Assembly (NCBI GenBank): GCA_009103225.1
Contig: RHPI01001946.1
Span: 48,008-112,007, forward strand
From: Chlorokybus atmophyticus
Taxonomy: Eukaryota > Streptophyta > Chlorokybophyceae > Chlorokybales > Chlorokybaceae
Direction of reading: 5' to 3'
DNA length: 64,000 bases
The position numbers were made by a program, and so were the translations under genes. Of this stretch, positions 42,005-53,689 are shown piece after piece (position 1 is the stretch's first letter; each line of letters opens with the position of its first letter). The notes under the pieces were generated by a model. That model had not been told where the DNA came from. It worked only from the letters and a program-made list of their open reading frames with translations, and ran no database searches.

Positions 42005-43785
42005 CAGAGTTTGTTATATTTTTGCCGGCGATGGACAGCAACTTCTTTGGCAGCGCGGGTGTCAAGGAGCGTGAGGCCCGCGTGTGCAACAAGCTGGTGT
42101 CTCGGCGGCACCGCGGCATGGCGCACGATATCGGACGCTCTGACAACATCATTGAAGACCAACCAAACTTGCCTTGAAGGCCAGTTGGCTGGTCTTTAGT
42201 GATGTTGTATGCGGCACTTACCTTGGAGGCAAGTGCAGCATATACACGTTAATCATGAATTGATGTACGCCATCTACCATATGTGTATGTACTGCTGTTT
42301 GCAATGACACGTATGACTAATCCTGGCGACTAATCCTGGCGACTAATCCTGGCGCGCGTGCATGCGAGCATGCACGCGCGCACGCATGCACATGAACACG
42401 CGCAATCTCTCAAGCACCCACACGTGTGTGTGCATGCATGTGCGCGCACACACACGTACGTAGGCACGCACACTTGCGCGCACGCATGTACATAAGCACG
42501 CAAGCAAAGGCATGTGCACATGCACGCACACATATGTAGAAACCAACCAACATGCATGCATGCTACAGTGGCTCAATGATGAAGCGCGGTTCGGTGTTGC
42601 TCGTGACCTGTGGGTAGCACTTACTTGTAGGATTTCTCGACGTGTGTTATGTTATGCATGCCACAGGTTGCAGGCTCGACGCTCACGGCCAAGCTATGCA
42701 ACCTGTGGGCGCAAGATGCTCTTGAGAAGGCTGGCTTTGGTGGTGAACCAACAAATATTGAATTCAACAACATTCCGTGCGAACATTCATTACTTGCCAT
42801 ACTGAGATGTGTGCATTAGAAATGTTGGCAGCGTGACCGTGCTGCCAGTCCCAACCGGTATGGCGATAACCCTTTGCTTCCTTGCACTGATACAGCTACA
42901 GCCAGCTGCAAGGTACTATCATACATTCATGCTTTGGACGCAAATGTGTATGCGTGCGTGTGTGCATGCCGTAGCGTGCACGAGCGCACGAGCGCTTGCG
43001 CGCTTGTGCGTGTGCGTGTGCAGGTGTTGTTGAATGTGTTCATGGGCGCTTCTATACATGCGTGTGTGTGCGCTTGAGCGCGCCTGTGCATAACTGCATG
43101 CGACATTGCGAGCAAATGTGCGTGCACAAGTATGTTGATGTCGGTGGTAGTGTAAAGTGGTGCTTATACTGGTCTGCACAGGTTTGAGCTATGGCCGCGA
43201 ACTGACCAGACAAGCGCAGCTCTACCTGCTTAGCAAACGCATGTTAGGCCAACTACAACACATCAGCTGAAAAGACTGATAAAGTTTGCGTGTTGTGAAG
43301 GCAGCAACCAAGTAGAGAACAATGTGCCAGGTGTTTCTCTATTACCAGAAACATGAAGCACCCTCATCACCGAAGGCCCTGACAATGCTGGGATCAATGC
43401 TGTTCTCAAGTCAAGCGTTTCAACTGTTATTGCTCTATGACTACTTGATGTTGTGTGTGCCTGACAAGTGGTAGACTCGAATGTTGCCTCCTGGACAGGA
43501 ATGTGTCTGGGACACGTGTCGTTGCGCAAGGTGAGAACAACACCGACTGCGGCTTAAAGCTCCAAGGCTTTAATGCTTCACATGATAGGTGTGAGTTGAG
43601 CTTTTTCGTTGTTGCTGTTGTTGTTGTGATATATGAATGATCAGCCGGTGTATCTGTAGGTATCCTGTGTGGTATTTCACACAGCAGCGGCAGCGGTTAG
43701 GACCACCAAGCAAGAAATGGAGTTGTTCCTTGATAGGCTGGGCAAGTGTTTGCATGACAGGACGCAGATGTTCAATTGAGGTTGA
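42005..43785 (+). pseudogene. SEPSECS', broken inverted copy of SEPSECS
   Basis: Plus-strand remnants match exon 3 (about 42030-42172), exon 4 (42668-42741), exon 5 (42821-42912), the first 30 nt of exon 6 (about 43184-43216), exon 14 (about 43352-43408), exon 15 (43498-43589) and exon 16 (43660-43786). Inside exon 6 the sequence jumps to the intron before exon 14, so exons 7-13, including the PLP lysine, are deleted. Exon 16 carries a one-base insertion, and donor sites after exons 3 and 14 are lost. Exon 1 and 2 counterparts are barely recognisable near 41840-41900. Confidence 0.85.
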
Positions 43786-43799
43786 GAGGTGTTCTTATT

Positions 43800-44637
43800 T
43801 GTATTGGAGCACCTCTACACTGGACTAGTATGAGCATGGTCACACATGAACGTCACAGGGTCAACATTGAATTGCAGTCTCACTCGAGGTTAAGACAACG
43901 GCAAAGACATTGATGCATGTCTGGTTGAGCTGATGTCAAGTGCAAAGGCTTTAGGTTCAGGCACACTGCATAAGGTGTGATTGTGCTCAGCCCAGACAAC
44001 AACCACAGCCGACAGCACTGACTGAATGGTAGCAAGACGCGTATTGCTGAAAGGAATATGCCGCTTATATCACGATACATGGGTGTGCTGACATGCCTGA
44101 TGCTTACTAGCATTAACACCAGTTCAAACAACAGATACACAGACTAAACTTGCTACACGATGTTCACACCGTCACATACGCACATTTGCACGTGCACACA
44201 CACTACAGTCTGCCTACACACCAGGTACTCACTGCCATATTAGGTGATAATTAGCATTGACACTGTTTCGGACAGGGGGGGGGGGGGCAATGAATGTAGT
44301 AATATCAACAACTGAGATAAATATCACATCCACATACTCACTACGAGCTAACCTTGTCTAATACATGCTGACACTCGAATCTTCCAACAATTACATCACC
44401 TGGCAGCGTCACAGCAGCACACACAGTACTTTCCCACTCTCGCTGTAGTCACACATCAGAGCTGATCACTATCCCATGCATGGAGGTTGCAAAAGGCTGC
44501 TGCCACTTCGGTTGTCAGCATTTACTTACAACTGTGCTTTTGGCATACTGTCCACAAACGCAACTCTACAAACCCACTATGCTCCACTCTGCCAATGACA
44601 GATCAGCCAACATTACTTACTCAGAAACTTCTAAGTG
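43800..44637. other. Region between SEPSECS' and C' with a poly-G run
   Basis: No gene. A G run of about 14 lies at 44274-44287. It corresponds to 6.6-7.3 kb of the left arm. Confidence 0.5.
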
Positions 44638-45350
44638 CTAACCTTAAACGTTGAGGCCCTGCTACGTCTGGATGGACAAGGCGAACTGCGCCTTGAGGCC
44701 CTTGTTAGCGTTCATGGCCTTCGTCCTGCAGCCGGGGATGGTGGCAACAATGTTGACTGCGAGCGTGTCTACAGCGGCCTCAAGGGTCTGCAAGACAGCA
44801 GCCACAGGCTGGCCAATAAAGGGAACCTCAGAGAAAAGTCCACCCCTGTCGATGAGGACGCCCAGGAGAGCCTGGTGAATATGGATAAACTCAATGAGGG
44901 CGTCGCAGACCACACCTTGCTTGTCGGCGTGGTAGGCAGTAGCGCCCACGAGGCTCTGCAGTCAAAACATGTCCCAAAAAAACGCGAGCTTGATGCTGAG
45001 TCTCCAAGCATGCAGACAGTAGTTACAACACTCACATGCACCCACACATGCAGCCTAAGACACACACCCACACTTACCACAGCCACGTTGACGCCAGTGT
45101 TGGTGATGGTGATGAAGCGTCAGATGATCTCAGGGAAGGGTCCCTGGCCAAGGGGGTCGTTGACGGTGGTAATGGTCTCAGCGATGGAACGGATGGCGCG
45201 GGACTGCGCGGTCAGGGTCTTGATGGATGCGGCCAGGTTGGCAGCAGTGGGGAGGTTAGCGCCTGTACAGCTGCATGCTGTGTGGGCGTCAACCGCCACC
45301 ACAGCGAACAGCATCATGCAGAGGACGGCGACAGCCATCTTGGAAGCCAT
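44638..45350 (-). pseudogene. C', nonsense-bearing copy of gene C
   Basis: Exon 1 equivalent 45350 to about 45078 and exon 2 equivalent about 44955-44638, on the minus strand. The signal peptide and most of the protein are preserved (ASIKTLTAQSRAIRSIAETI; LQTLEAAVDTLA). A 9-nt in-frame deletion removes part of the GPLIIL motif, a Ser codon has become TGA just after PFPEII, and a Tyr codon four residues from the end has become TAG. It is therefore probably non-functional. The promoter core upstream survives (45821-45845). Confidence 0.85.
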
Positions 45351-45820
45351 CTCGGCTCCCTCTTTAACAACTGATGCACAGACAGATACAAGCAGTGAGT
45401 TTGGATTGGGTGTGCAGCATGCACTGGCAGCTGATGTGACAATGTGAGCAGTGCGTCAGCAACAGCTGCAAGAGGAGGGACATGCGTATGTGGATGCAAC
45501 AGGCAACACTTGATATGCGTCTCGTGCGCCAGACACACATGTGCAACACTTGCACCCAACCAACATGTTCAACAGGCAGCATTCACCAAGCAATGCATGT
45601 ACCGTAAACTGCACACACTAAGCGATGATAAAAGCGAGAAAGCGTACCAAGCCAGTAAGGCACACCTGCTTGCTGTAGCGGACTCTCACATCGGCGCTTG
45701 AATCTGCTCGGCAACGCCTACCAACACTGGCGACTCTCGCATCTATACATACTTATGTGTGTACATGTATGTGGTATACTTCTCCACACCCTTCATCTTA
45801 TTTCCTACAGAAAGAGAGGC

Positions 45821-45845
45821 GGCATCATTGAACTTCCGCCGCCCC
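45821..45845 (-). promoter_or_regulatory. Conserved CGGAAGTT promoter core upstream of C'
   Basis: On the minus strand CGGAAGTTCAATGATGCC matches the gene B and C cassettes. The TATA box downstream is weaker (around 45740-45750). Confidence 0.6.
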
Positions 45846-46004
45846 TTCCCCGTCTACCTTCCTGCCTTGGTGGCTGGCAAGCACGCAGGGCGAGCATGCA
45901 GTCACGTAAGAAGCGTGAGGCACATGCGTTGAGGTAAATTTGTTCCTTTTTCAAGTGGCTACACGGTGATCCACTTAGGGAACGATCTGTGTAGCCACAT
46001 AAAA

Positions 46005-46061
46005 GCAGTGAGCCCGACACTCTCTTACAGTGATACTGTACGAGAGTGTCGGGCTCACTGC
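46005..46061. repeat. Near-perfect palindrome with 27-bp arms
   Basis: Twenty bases at 46005-46024 pair perfectly with 46042-46061. The next seven pair with one mismatch, leaving a 3-nt loop. No counterpart was seen in the left arm. Confidence 0.85.
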
Positions 46062-46659
46062 GAGCCAAGGTACGCCGCTACAAGTCGCGGCTGTCTGACT
46101 CGCGATTGCATCATGAGGCAGCGCGCAGCCATCCTGCTAATTCTGCAGCAAGTCAATAATGCCTACCCATACTACATTATCCTTAAAGTATTGCGCGCTG
46201 TTGGCGTCCCGGAGTTTACGTGCGTGACGTTACCACCGGCGTGCCTGCTTATATGGTGCGCCTATTGCGATGGTGGCCTTTGCGGTGCAGGCGGCTCCAG
46301 CCAGGTGGCCTGGTATTCTTGACCACTCACAGCACTAACACTGACAGTTTGTAAGTGAGACGAGCGTGTCAGATTTTGGCTCTCGTACTCTGACAGCAGC
46401 TACGTTGCGCGCCCTTTATAGACAGCATTTTTCGATTGAAGTTTTCTTCGTGAGATGCGCGCCATCTGAGAACAGGCGACGGCCTCGCCGCACATGACGA
46501 CTTTCTCGCAATTTTCTGGTGTGCTTGAGGCATGTCAAACCGCGATGTGTGTGCTTGTATGTTTGCGGCGGTTGGCCCGCCCACCGCAAACACAGCACCG
46601 CAAGATTGCATGACAAAAGCAGGACTTGAGTATGGCGAAGAAAGTGTGCTTCCCAAAGG

Positions 46660-46760
46660 CAGCGGAAGCTCAATGATGCCCCTCTCCCCATAGGAAGTAA
46701 TGGGGAGAGTGTGAAGGGCATAGAGAGGTATACCTCATACATGCACACACATATATAGGC
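46660..46760 (+). promoter_or_regulatory. Conserved promoter cassette upstream of B'
   Basis: GCGGAAGCTCAATGATGCC (46662-46680) is followed by an ATATATAGG box at 46751. This is the fourth copy of the cassette. Confidence 0.6.
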
Positions 46761-47044
46761 GGGAGAGTCGGCAGCGGTGGTAAGCGTTGTCATACGGTGG
46801 CCGACGCTGCTGTGAGCGTACCAGTCTGCAAACAGGTGTGCATTAGTCACTTGGTACGCTGCGCTCCCTCAGTTGCATCCCTGTTTGGTGTGTTCAGTCT
46901 GTGGCATATGCTTTGGTTGATGAATGCGGCTTTGTGCCTGGCGCATGTGATGCATGTCGAATGTTGCCTGTAAGATGAAGTTATGTTGTGTCAGCTGTCA
47001 ACGACAGTCAAGACTGACCCCTACACTCTGTTAATTCAGATACG

Positions 47045-47904
47045 ATGGCTCAGAAGCAAGTCATGCTGGGCGCTGCCCTCTGCTGCCTGCTGCTGTCTGG
47101 CATGGCAGCGTCAGTGGCAAACGCCCAGTCATGCCCACCCTTCCCAATGCCCTCCACCCAGTCCAGCAACACCGAGCTGGCCAACCTTCTTGATATGTTG
47201 ACGAGTCAGTCGGCATCCGCACCATCGCAGAAGAAGCTTACTATCATCAACGGCCCTCTCCTGCTCATCGGCCAGGGCCCCTTCGTGCAGTTCCTCTCGG
47301 CATGATTGCAACCACCGGAGCTCAGCTCGCTGTGGTAAGTAGGAGCTGTTACAAGCTGTGCGGTGCTGTGGTCAATGCATCTGTGCCGTGTCGCGCATGT
47401 GCGAGTGTGTTGGTGTTGGTTGTTGTCTTTTTTTCTTTTATTTTGCCTGCAAGAATTTAGATGTATGTGTTGATTGTTGTTTTGGTTTCTGATCCTGTCT
47501 CACATCTTGCGCATGCATGTGCATGTGTATCTTATCAATCGACTTACATTCCCTCCGCTCTCAACTATTGTGTTGACATGATGCAGAGGCTGGTTGGCTC
47601 TGTGGCCTACCCCGCAGCTGACCAGACTGTAGTGTGCAAGTTCTCAATCCAGTTCATCAAGATGCACGAGACCCTTCTCAATGTCCTCATTGGCAAGGCT
47701 GGCTTGCTCGCCACTGTCCCCCTCATCGGTCAGCCCGTGGCCGCCATTCTGCGCACAGTCGAAGCCGCCGTTGATACGCTGGCCTTCAGGATTGTGGCCC
47801 TTATCCCAGGCTGCAAAGCTGATGTCATGAGGGCCAAGTCAGGACTCAACGGCTTGGACATCACCTTCGCCCAGGCTATTACCTCCTACAGCGGTGCCAA
47901 GTAG
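47045..47904 (+). pseudogene. B', frameshifted copy of gene B
   Basis: Exon 1 equivalent 47045-47335 and exon 2 equivalent 47587-47904. The signal peptide (MLGAALCCLLLSGMAASVAN) and exon 2 (105 codons) are open and well conserved. In exon 1 a 4-nt loss and 1-nt gain together scramble about ten residues, and a further 7-nt deletion near 47298 shifts the frame into a stop. The intron edges (GTGGTAAGT, GATGCAG) are retained. It is unlikely to make the full protein unless the deletions are sequencing errors. Confidence 0.8.
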
Positions 47905-49080
47905 GCTGCTTTTTGTGGAGAGATCTTCTGTAGGTCTTGGAGTAACAGTGGGGTATCTATAAGAGAAAAGGCGTAAAATGGTTTGTTGCTTTTTGTCTCT
48001 GTGTAGAGTTGACAGGAGTAGTGTTTATGGTTGAACATTATTAGTGCTTTTACGAGGTTGTGTGCAGCGATGTGCTACAACCCGAGTCAATGACAATGAC
48101 TTATGCATATGTGTTTAGTAATGCTTGCGAGATGAGTGTATGCAACGGGTCAGATGAGTTAAAGGGTGATCCACCTGTCTTGTCGAGCCACTTGCATGGA
48201 CGTTGTCGGCGGTTATCGTCTAATAGTGTCTGTGTATGTATGCGTTGGCATGTTGGCCAGGAAGGTAGACCAATTAACTGTCTTGTCGCGATAGTATTGA
48301 AACAATCAATGGGTGAATCCAAGCACTATGCATGCCTGTCACCTGTCTGCAAAGGAGAGTGGGGTACTGAACATGAGCATATGTTTGCGTGAGTACTGAG
48401 CACGTCGTATGTGCACATATAAGAAAACATTGCAACTATGCACTAGAGTTACGTGCTATTTGTCGCTTCGTGTGTGTATGTGTGCGTAAATGCATGTGCG
48501 TGCGTCTCGCTGACTACATGCACATTGCATATGAACTACCATTCTGCTCAGTCCCAAAGCCAATTGCTATTCCTCAACGTATGATGCATGTAGCATTGCA
48601 ACTGATTACGACAGTAAACCACACAGCAAAATCTGATTACAACAAAGTCAGCAAACCAGCACGCTAGACAACCAGCAAGAAATCGTCACACTGAAGTACA
48701 TTACAGTTCTTATACATTCATGTTGCAATGCGTTCTCAACCTGCATATAAGCACTCATTATGCCTGAGCATATGCTTTACCAGGTGCACACATATATACT
48801 ACTTGTTGACCATGTGCTGCTACCAACATGTTAGTGCAACACACGCAGCCAATCACCTGCTGACATAGTCGAGAGTACTCTGCAACATATAGCGCAGACA
48901 CTTTGTGGCAGTTTGTTTCGGCAAAAGGTGCCACGTAGTTGCTGCTGTTACTTATGTCGTACTGCTTCTGGAAACCAACCACTTCTCCAACCACCCTGCT
49001 GTACAGACTATATCTCCATTGTTCAGGGACTGCGCATGGCTGACATACCATTGATGCGCAAGCAACTGCAACAAAGTTTA
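47905..49080. other. Intergenic region between B' and A'
   Basis: Mirrors 2191-3316 of the left arm in several blocks; no gene. Confidence 0.5.
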
Positions 49081-49086
49081 CTTTGG

Positions 49087-49445
49087 CGCAGACTCCTCAG
49101 GCTGCTGCGTAAATGCGGTCTCTGCCTTTGTGTCCTCCGGGATTGACGTGTTCTAGGCTTGTGATGGCTTCGTGGGCAATGTTGGAGCCTATAGCAAAAA
49201 CCGTTCTTGGTGACCATATCAGCCAACTAGCATTGCGATCAAATTAACATTGTCGATGCTGCGACATATTCTCAAAAATAAGGGTTGACCACTGCAACAC
49301 GACTGGTTATGACAACACCAGAAACAACAACAGAAAGAACAACACGCCGGCACTCAGGACTGTTCCAAGCAGCACTGCGTTGAGCATGGGTGGGGAGTTG
49401 TCCTGCAACAGGAATGCGGGTGAGCTCCACACTGCTGGCAACAGC
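49087..49445 (-). pseudogene. A', partial copy of gene A
   Basis: On the minus strand, exon 3 (about 49405-49340, encoding DNSPPMLNAVLLGTVLSAGV) and exon 4 (about 49192-49087) are recognisable. Exon 3 diverges after VLFF and loses its donor, and exon 4 has a CAG to TAG change (QAQN-equivalent position). Exons 1 and 2 were not found; similarity ends at the dinucleotide repeat. Confidence 0.8.
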
Positions 49446-49561
49446 CAGAAACAGCACACCCAACAATTCCTCACCGCTCTCGGCTCAACGCAATGCCAAA
49501 TCTCTGGCTTGACTTCACTTGGGTTGAATTGAGTCTGCACCCTTCGAGAGTTTGAGAGAGT

Positions 49562-49563
49562 TC

Positions 49564-49648
<85 letters not shown>
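49562..49648. repeat. (GA)n microsatellite
   Basis: About 43 GA units, equivalent in position to the TC repeat in intron 2 of gene A when read in the inverted orientation. Confidence 0.9.
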
Positions 49649-49652
<4 letters not shown>

Positions 49653-49812
49653 AAGGTAGAGCCGAAGCTCAGCTCCACCTTCTGCCGTTGAACTCGCAGA
49701 GCAATGGTGAGGGAAGAAGTTATGTGCTTGTTAAGTGAAGGACTTTTCCTCTCCAATGAAATGTCAGGCAGCGTTGCCGGATGGCCCTTTTCCCTAATTA
49801 TGCGTGCTATAA

Positions 49813-49847
49813 AGCGCTTGGCTACATGCCGCATGTAGCCAAACGCT
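49813..49847. repeat. 16-bp-arm hairpin
   Basis: Arms 49813-49828 and 49832-49847 pair with one mismatch around 3 nt. A C run of about 19 with an N lies at 49909-49931. Confidence 0.75.
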
Positions 49848-49931
49848 ATGTAAGGCTGAAAGCTCATGCGGACTGTAGTGAACTGCTTAAATGCAGAGGC
49901 AGAACTCCCCCCCCCCCCCCCCCCCCCGCCN

Positions 49932-50330
49932 CTTCTGTTGCAGGCCACCAATCAGCATGCAGAGGTTGAGGACGCTATTTGTTTTAATCACAGCAGTGTG
50001 GACCACATAAGTTTACAATGTATGCCACATCGCATGATGCCTTTCTGTCGATGATGGCTGCGCATATGCATGCTGTCGAGCTTCAGAATCGTTTGTTTAG
50101 CCTCACACTTGTTGGCATTCTCTTGAACACAGCCAGGTTTTCCCGCCATTGAATTAAGAGCACATTGGCTCTCTAAAGATAACTCCACCACTTCTTGAAG
50201 TTGTAATGGGAGTCTCCCACTAATTGTCCTAGCTATTCTCAGTGTCGCAGTCAAGGTGTACCACCACTTCAACACCTGCTGCATTATCTCCTGAATGGGC
50301 CGCACTTTGGTCATCAGATTAGCCAAATGT
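49932..50330. other. No gene recognised
   Basis: Short frames only; possibly part of the LINE-like relic that follows. Confidence 0.4.
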
Positions 50331-50331
50331 C

Positions 50332-51290
50332 ATGTCTGTGATATGTTGCGGCATGCGTTGCGGCCTTACCACAAAGGATTTGCGTAGGCTTAGGAGAGAC
50401 TGCATCGTCTTCCCGTGGCGCACACAACAGGACTCATTGGTGTTTGCGGTTCGCGATAGAGTCGGGTGGGAGCTGGCATGCTTGTTAACGGCAGAGGGCG
50501 GGCTCGGTATCTTGAACCCTCAACTGCCTCACACATGCGTTTCTTGCCAAGTGGGCGGCTAAGCTCTTTAATCCGACTTGGCTGCCGCAAAAAACACTTT
50601 CGTTGCGGAAAACTGTTTCCGTCAGTTGGAGGCTTCACTGATGGATCCACTCGACCTGCTACCAACAAAAGGGTCATGCGACATGACTATATATATATAT
50701 ATATATATATTTGTACATTTTTTCACATATGCCCCCCGCAGCTAAACTCCTCTCCGCGTTTTGAAAAGAGCACAATAAGGTGGCCTGGCATTGGCCGTAT
50801 ATTCTCTGAGCATGGCACGACAAGTGGCCCCACTCGTGCTCACCTCCATACCATGTTATGCTCATGTGCTGAGACATCACTTATTTTTCAAACCTTTGAT
50901 TACGTTTGTTAGCTCCACTAACGATACAGTTCTTACCTTAGGCTCCTACATGCGTCAGCTCAAACCCTGATCTGCAGCGGGCTTTGAATCTTATAAAAAT
51001 TAGGAGTTGATTATAGCCTTCTTCGGCCTTACACTGCAGAGGAACTTAGCCATTAGGTTCCAACGGCCATCCAGCCGCGCCTTTTCAAGCTGTGGGCGAT
51101 CATCCCCCTCCACCTGGCGTGCTTTATTGGATAAGGGGCCGCACCTTCTCGAGTTTAAGGAGTGGTGGGCGAGGGTGGAGGCCAATGCGAGTATGCAGGC
51201 AGTGCTTATGGTTGAAAAAGCTCTCTACTCCCTTTTTATGCCATCGCACTCTTTGTCGCTTAAAATCGGGATGGTCATGTGTCTATTGAA
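50332..51290 (+). mobile_element. Possible LINE (non-LTR retrotransposon) relic
   Basis: The plus-strand frame at 50332-50562 reads DLRRLRRD, FPWRTQQDSLVFAVRDRVGWELACL and AEGGLGILNP, then continues after a frameshift as AKWAAKLFNPTWLPQKTL. A GGLG-x-xNP block followed by a KW is typical of the region after the LINE reverse transcriptase palm. No catalytic core was seen. A TA repeat lies at 50688-50711. Confidence 0.35.
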
Positions 51291-51592
51291 AGAAAAACGT
51301 AGCTTGCTTCACCTCTCCTCCATTCACTGTGCTCGGGTCATGCGCGTACATATGCGTGTGGGTATTGTATGCAATTGCACGGATGCATGCCTCGTGCCAT
51401 TTTCATCTATCCATTCATGACATCAGCACATATGGCAGTGGCATAATGCGGCATGATGCCACGTGAGCAGCGCATTACGCAATGCAGCATCGGATGCCGC
51501 ATTGCTTACGAACAAAAACGCCATTTAAATAGTGTGTTAACATTATCCTTGTTGTATGCGCATAATGCGCTAGCGCGCGCGAGGGGGGGCGG

Positions 51593-51736
51593 NNNNNNNN
51601 NNNNNNNNNNNNNNNNNNNNNNNNNNNNNNNNNNNNNNNNNNNNNNNNNNNNNNNNNNNNNNNNNNNNNNNNNNNNNNNNNNNNNNNNNNNNNNNNNNNN
51701 NNNNNNNNNNNNNNNNNNNNNNNNNNNNNNNNNNNN
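51593..51736. other. Assembly gap (144 N)
   Basis: Run of N bordered by a G-rich sequence on the left. The true distance and order across it are unknown. Confidence 0.95.
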
Positions 51737-52661
51737 CGGGGCTATATAGCGCTTGATAATATAGTATATGGCGTTTGATAATTAGCCGCGTTATATATAT
51801 ATATATATATATATGAATGTCAAATCACACTTCATGCTACATTTGCGGCATTGAGTGTGATTTAAAAACCTCGTACGATTATTTATGATATATATTACAT
51901 CAAAGTGCTATGACCATGACAGGCAATTCTTGCTATTTTGGATTTGGGTGAAGCTATCATAAGTAAATATCAAGCTTGTGCCATCAGTAAGTTCACCATT
52001 ATTTTTACCATGATGAATGATACCATGCAGAATATTGATGTGACCATACAATGCTATCATATAGTGGCATTAATACACAATCATATGCTATGAGTTTGTG
52101 TTAAGCTTACACATAAAAAAGCCCACCAGGAGCAGGCGCAACATCTGCACAAGCGGATATGTCCTTTTAACATTAGGCTTGCCGGTAACCAAACTGCATT
52201 CAAAACTATCTTGATGCAACTTGAGTAACATGCTGTAATAGATTTAGACCTCCAAAAATCAAACCCTCTTGAGAAGGCATCCCTTATAACGTATACATTC
52301 ACAAAATATTACTCGTTGGGCTGAGCGGCCCACGAGCATGGCGTAAGACTTTTGAGCATAGTCGAACAACACGGTATGCGAGTGTTTTTTTTGCTGTTCA
52401 ATAAACGAGTATTTTTTGGTAACCCATTAAACCTAATCAGAGCATATGATTGAATACGACGCATGTATAGTTATAATATGCATATATTATTTTCTCTTTA
52501 TTATTGAATTTATGCACATATTTGAATTGAATCAAAGCAATTCGATGTGCACAACGATAACAATCACTACACTTACCAGTCACAAGTGTATACTTGCCAC
52601 GTTATGACCCTTTCAGTGCGTTATGAGCTTATAGTTTTCATTCGGCTGTTGACCATGTTTG
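51737..52661. other. AT-rich DNA without a recognised gene
   Basis: TA repeat at 51793-51814. No conserved frame was seen. Confidence 0.5.
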
Positions 52662-52666
52662 ATGAC

Positions 52667-53681
52667 TGTAACGATACCACTCACTTACTTGCTGGGCGGC
52701 TTGGCAAACTTATGCACAAGCACAAGGACTTACTACTGGAAGCCCTACCAATCACTGGGGCAGTACCTTGCAGAGGAAGTCACAGCACCGCACCAAGGAA
52801 GGAGAGGATGACACCAACCTCTCTACTCAGCTCCCACACACTCACACACTCAAGCACACCTCACACCCATGTGCAAAGCTGCCACGGACATCACACCCCA
52901 CATGGGATGAGAGGGAGAGCCCCTTGAACAACTAAACTAGGCACCCCACACACAAGAGTCGAGTATGCACATGCTGAGCTGCCTCAACACATGTTGAGGC
53001 CGTTCATATACCCTCTCTTTGCTGCTCTCCGACCTAGAACATCCAAGTCCAAGGCTACATGCCTTGTTATGGCTGCGTTGACCACAACTCATGTCTAGCG
53101 CTGCCACATCAGCAATTGGACCTCTTTCAACGCCCAAGACTGATCACACATCAGCCTCGGACATTGTAAACGTCCCTAGGCTGGTCACATCAGCCTAGGA
53201 CATCACACACATCATCCTTGGACGTTGTGAACGTCCTTGGCTGGTCACATCAGCCTAGGACATCATACTCATGCATACATATGCATCCTTATGCAGACAT
53301 ATGCGCGCATATGCACACATATGCGCATGCATGCATATACATGCATACATCTAGTACATACCTCTCATGCACGCATATGCACTCATATGCGTACATGTGC
53401 ACACATATGCAAACACATGCATACACATGCGGACATACGCACACATATGTCTCTGTACATCACATGATGTCTCATCGGCTATGATCAGCCCTGTGCTTGC
53501 CAGCATGCCTTGTGTAGTTCATCATGCTCAAGGCCGCACATGCTCTAGAGCAGACCTACATGAGAGCACACCCACAAGCACTACACACGCTTGCGTAGTG
53601 TGGGTCCCCACTTGGTCTCATCTTACTTACCATATAAATAAGGGACAGAGAATGACTTTTGCCTGCCCTGTGGGCGTGACA
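52667..53681 (+). mobile_element. Solo LTR
   Basis: 1015 bp beginning TGTAACGATACC and ending GGGCGTGACA, flanked on both sides by ATGAC (52662-52666 and 53682-53686), a 5-bp target duplication. A TATAAATA box lies near 53632. No internal coding region adjoins it, so the element was reduced by LTR recombination. Its middle has expanded by tandem repeats compared with the 628-bp relative at 40090-40717. Confidence 0.75.
53110..53465. repeat. Tandem repeats inside the solo LTR
   Basis: 53110-53265 holds three diverged units around GGACATTGTAAACGTCC and GGCTGGTCACATCAGCC, each internally palindromic. 53270-53460 is an ATATGC-based satellite (CATATGCACACATATGC). Confidence 0.75.
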
Positions 53682-53689
53682 ATGACACA

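Larger units (their letters stand above)
41840..49450 (-). repeat. Right arm of the large inverted duplication (decayed)
   Basis: Mirror-image copy of 1725-11345 with shorter length owing to deletions. Exon protein identity to the left arm is about 80-85% by eye in the secreted genes. Every gene copy in this arm has at least one disabling change. About 30.5 kb separates the inner edges of the arms. Confidence 0.85.

Noticed and set aside
41840-49450. Right-arm copies as functional paralogues
   Set aside because: Each has stops, frameshifts or deletions, so they are annotated as pseudogenes; sequencing error remains possible for single-base cases.
51453-51749. Frame running through the N gap
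   Set aside because: Artefact of translating N bases.
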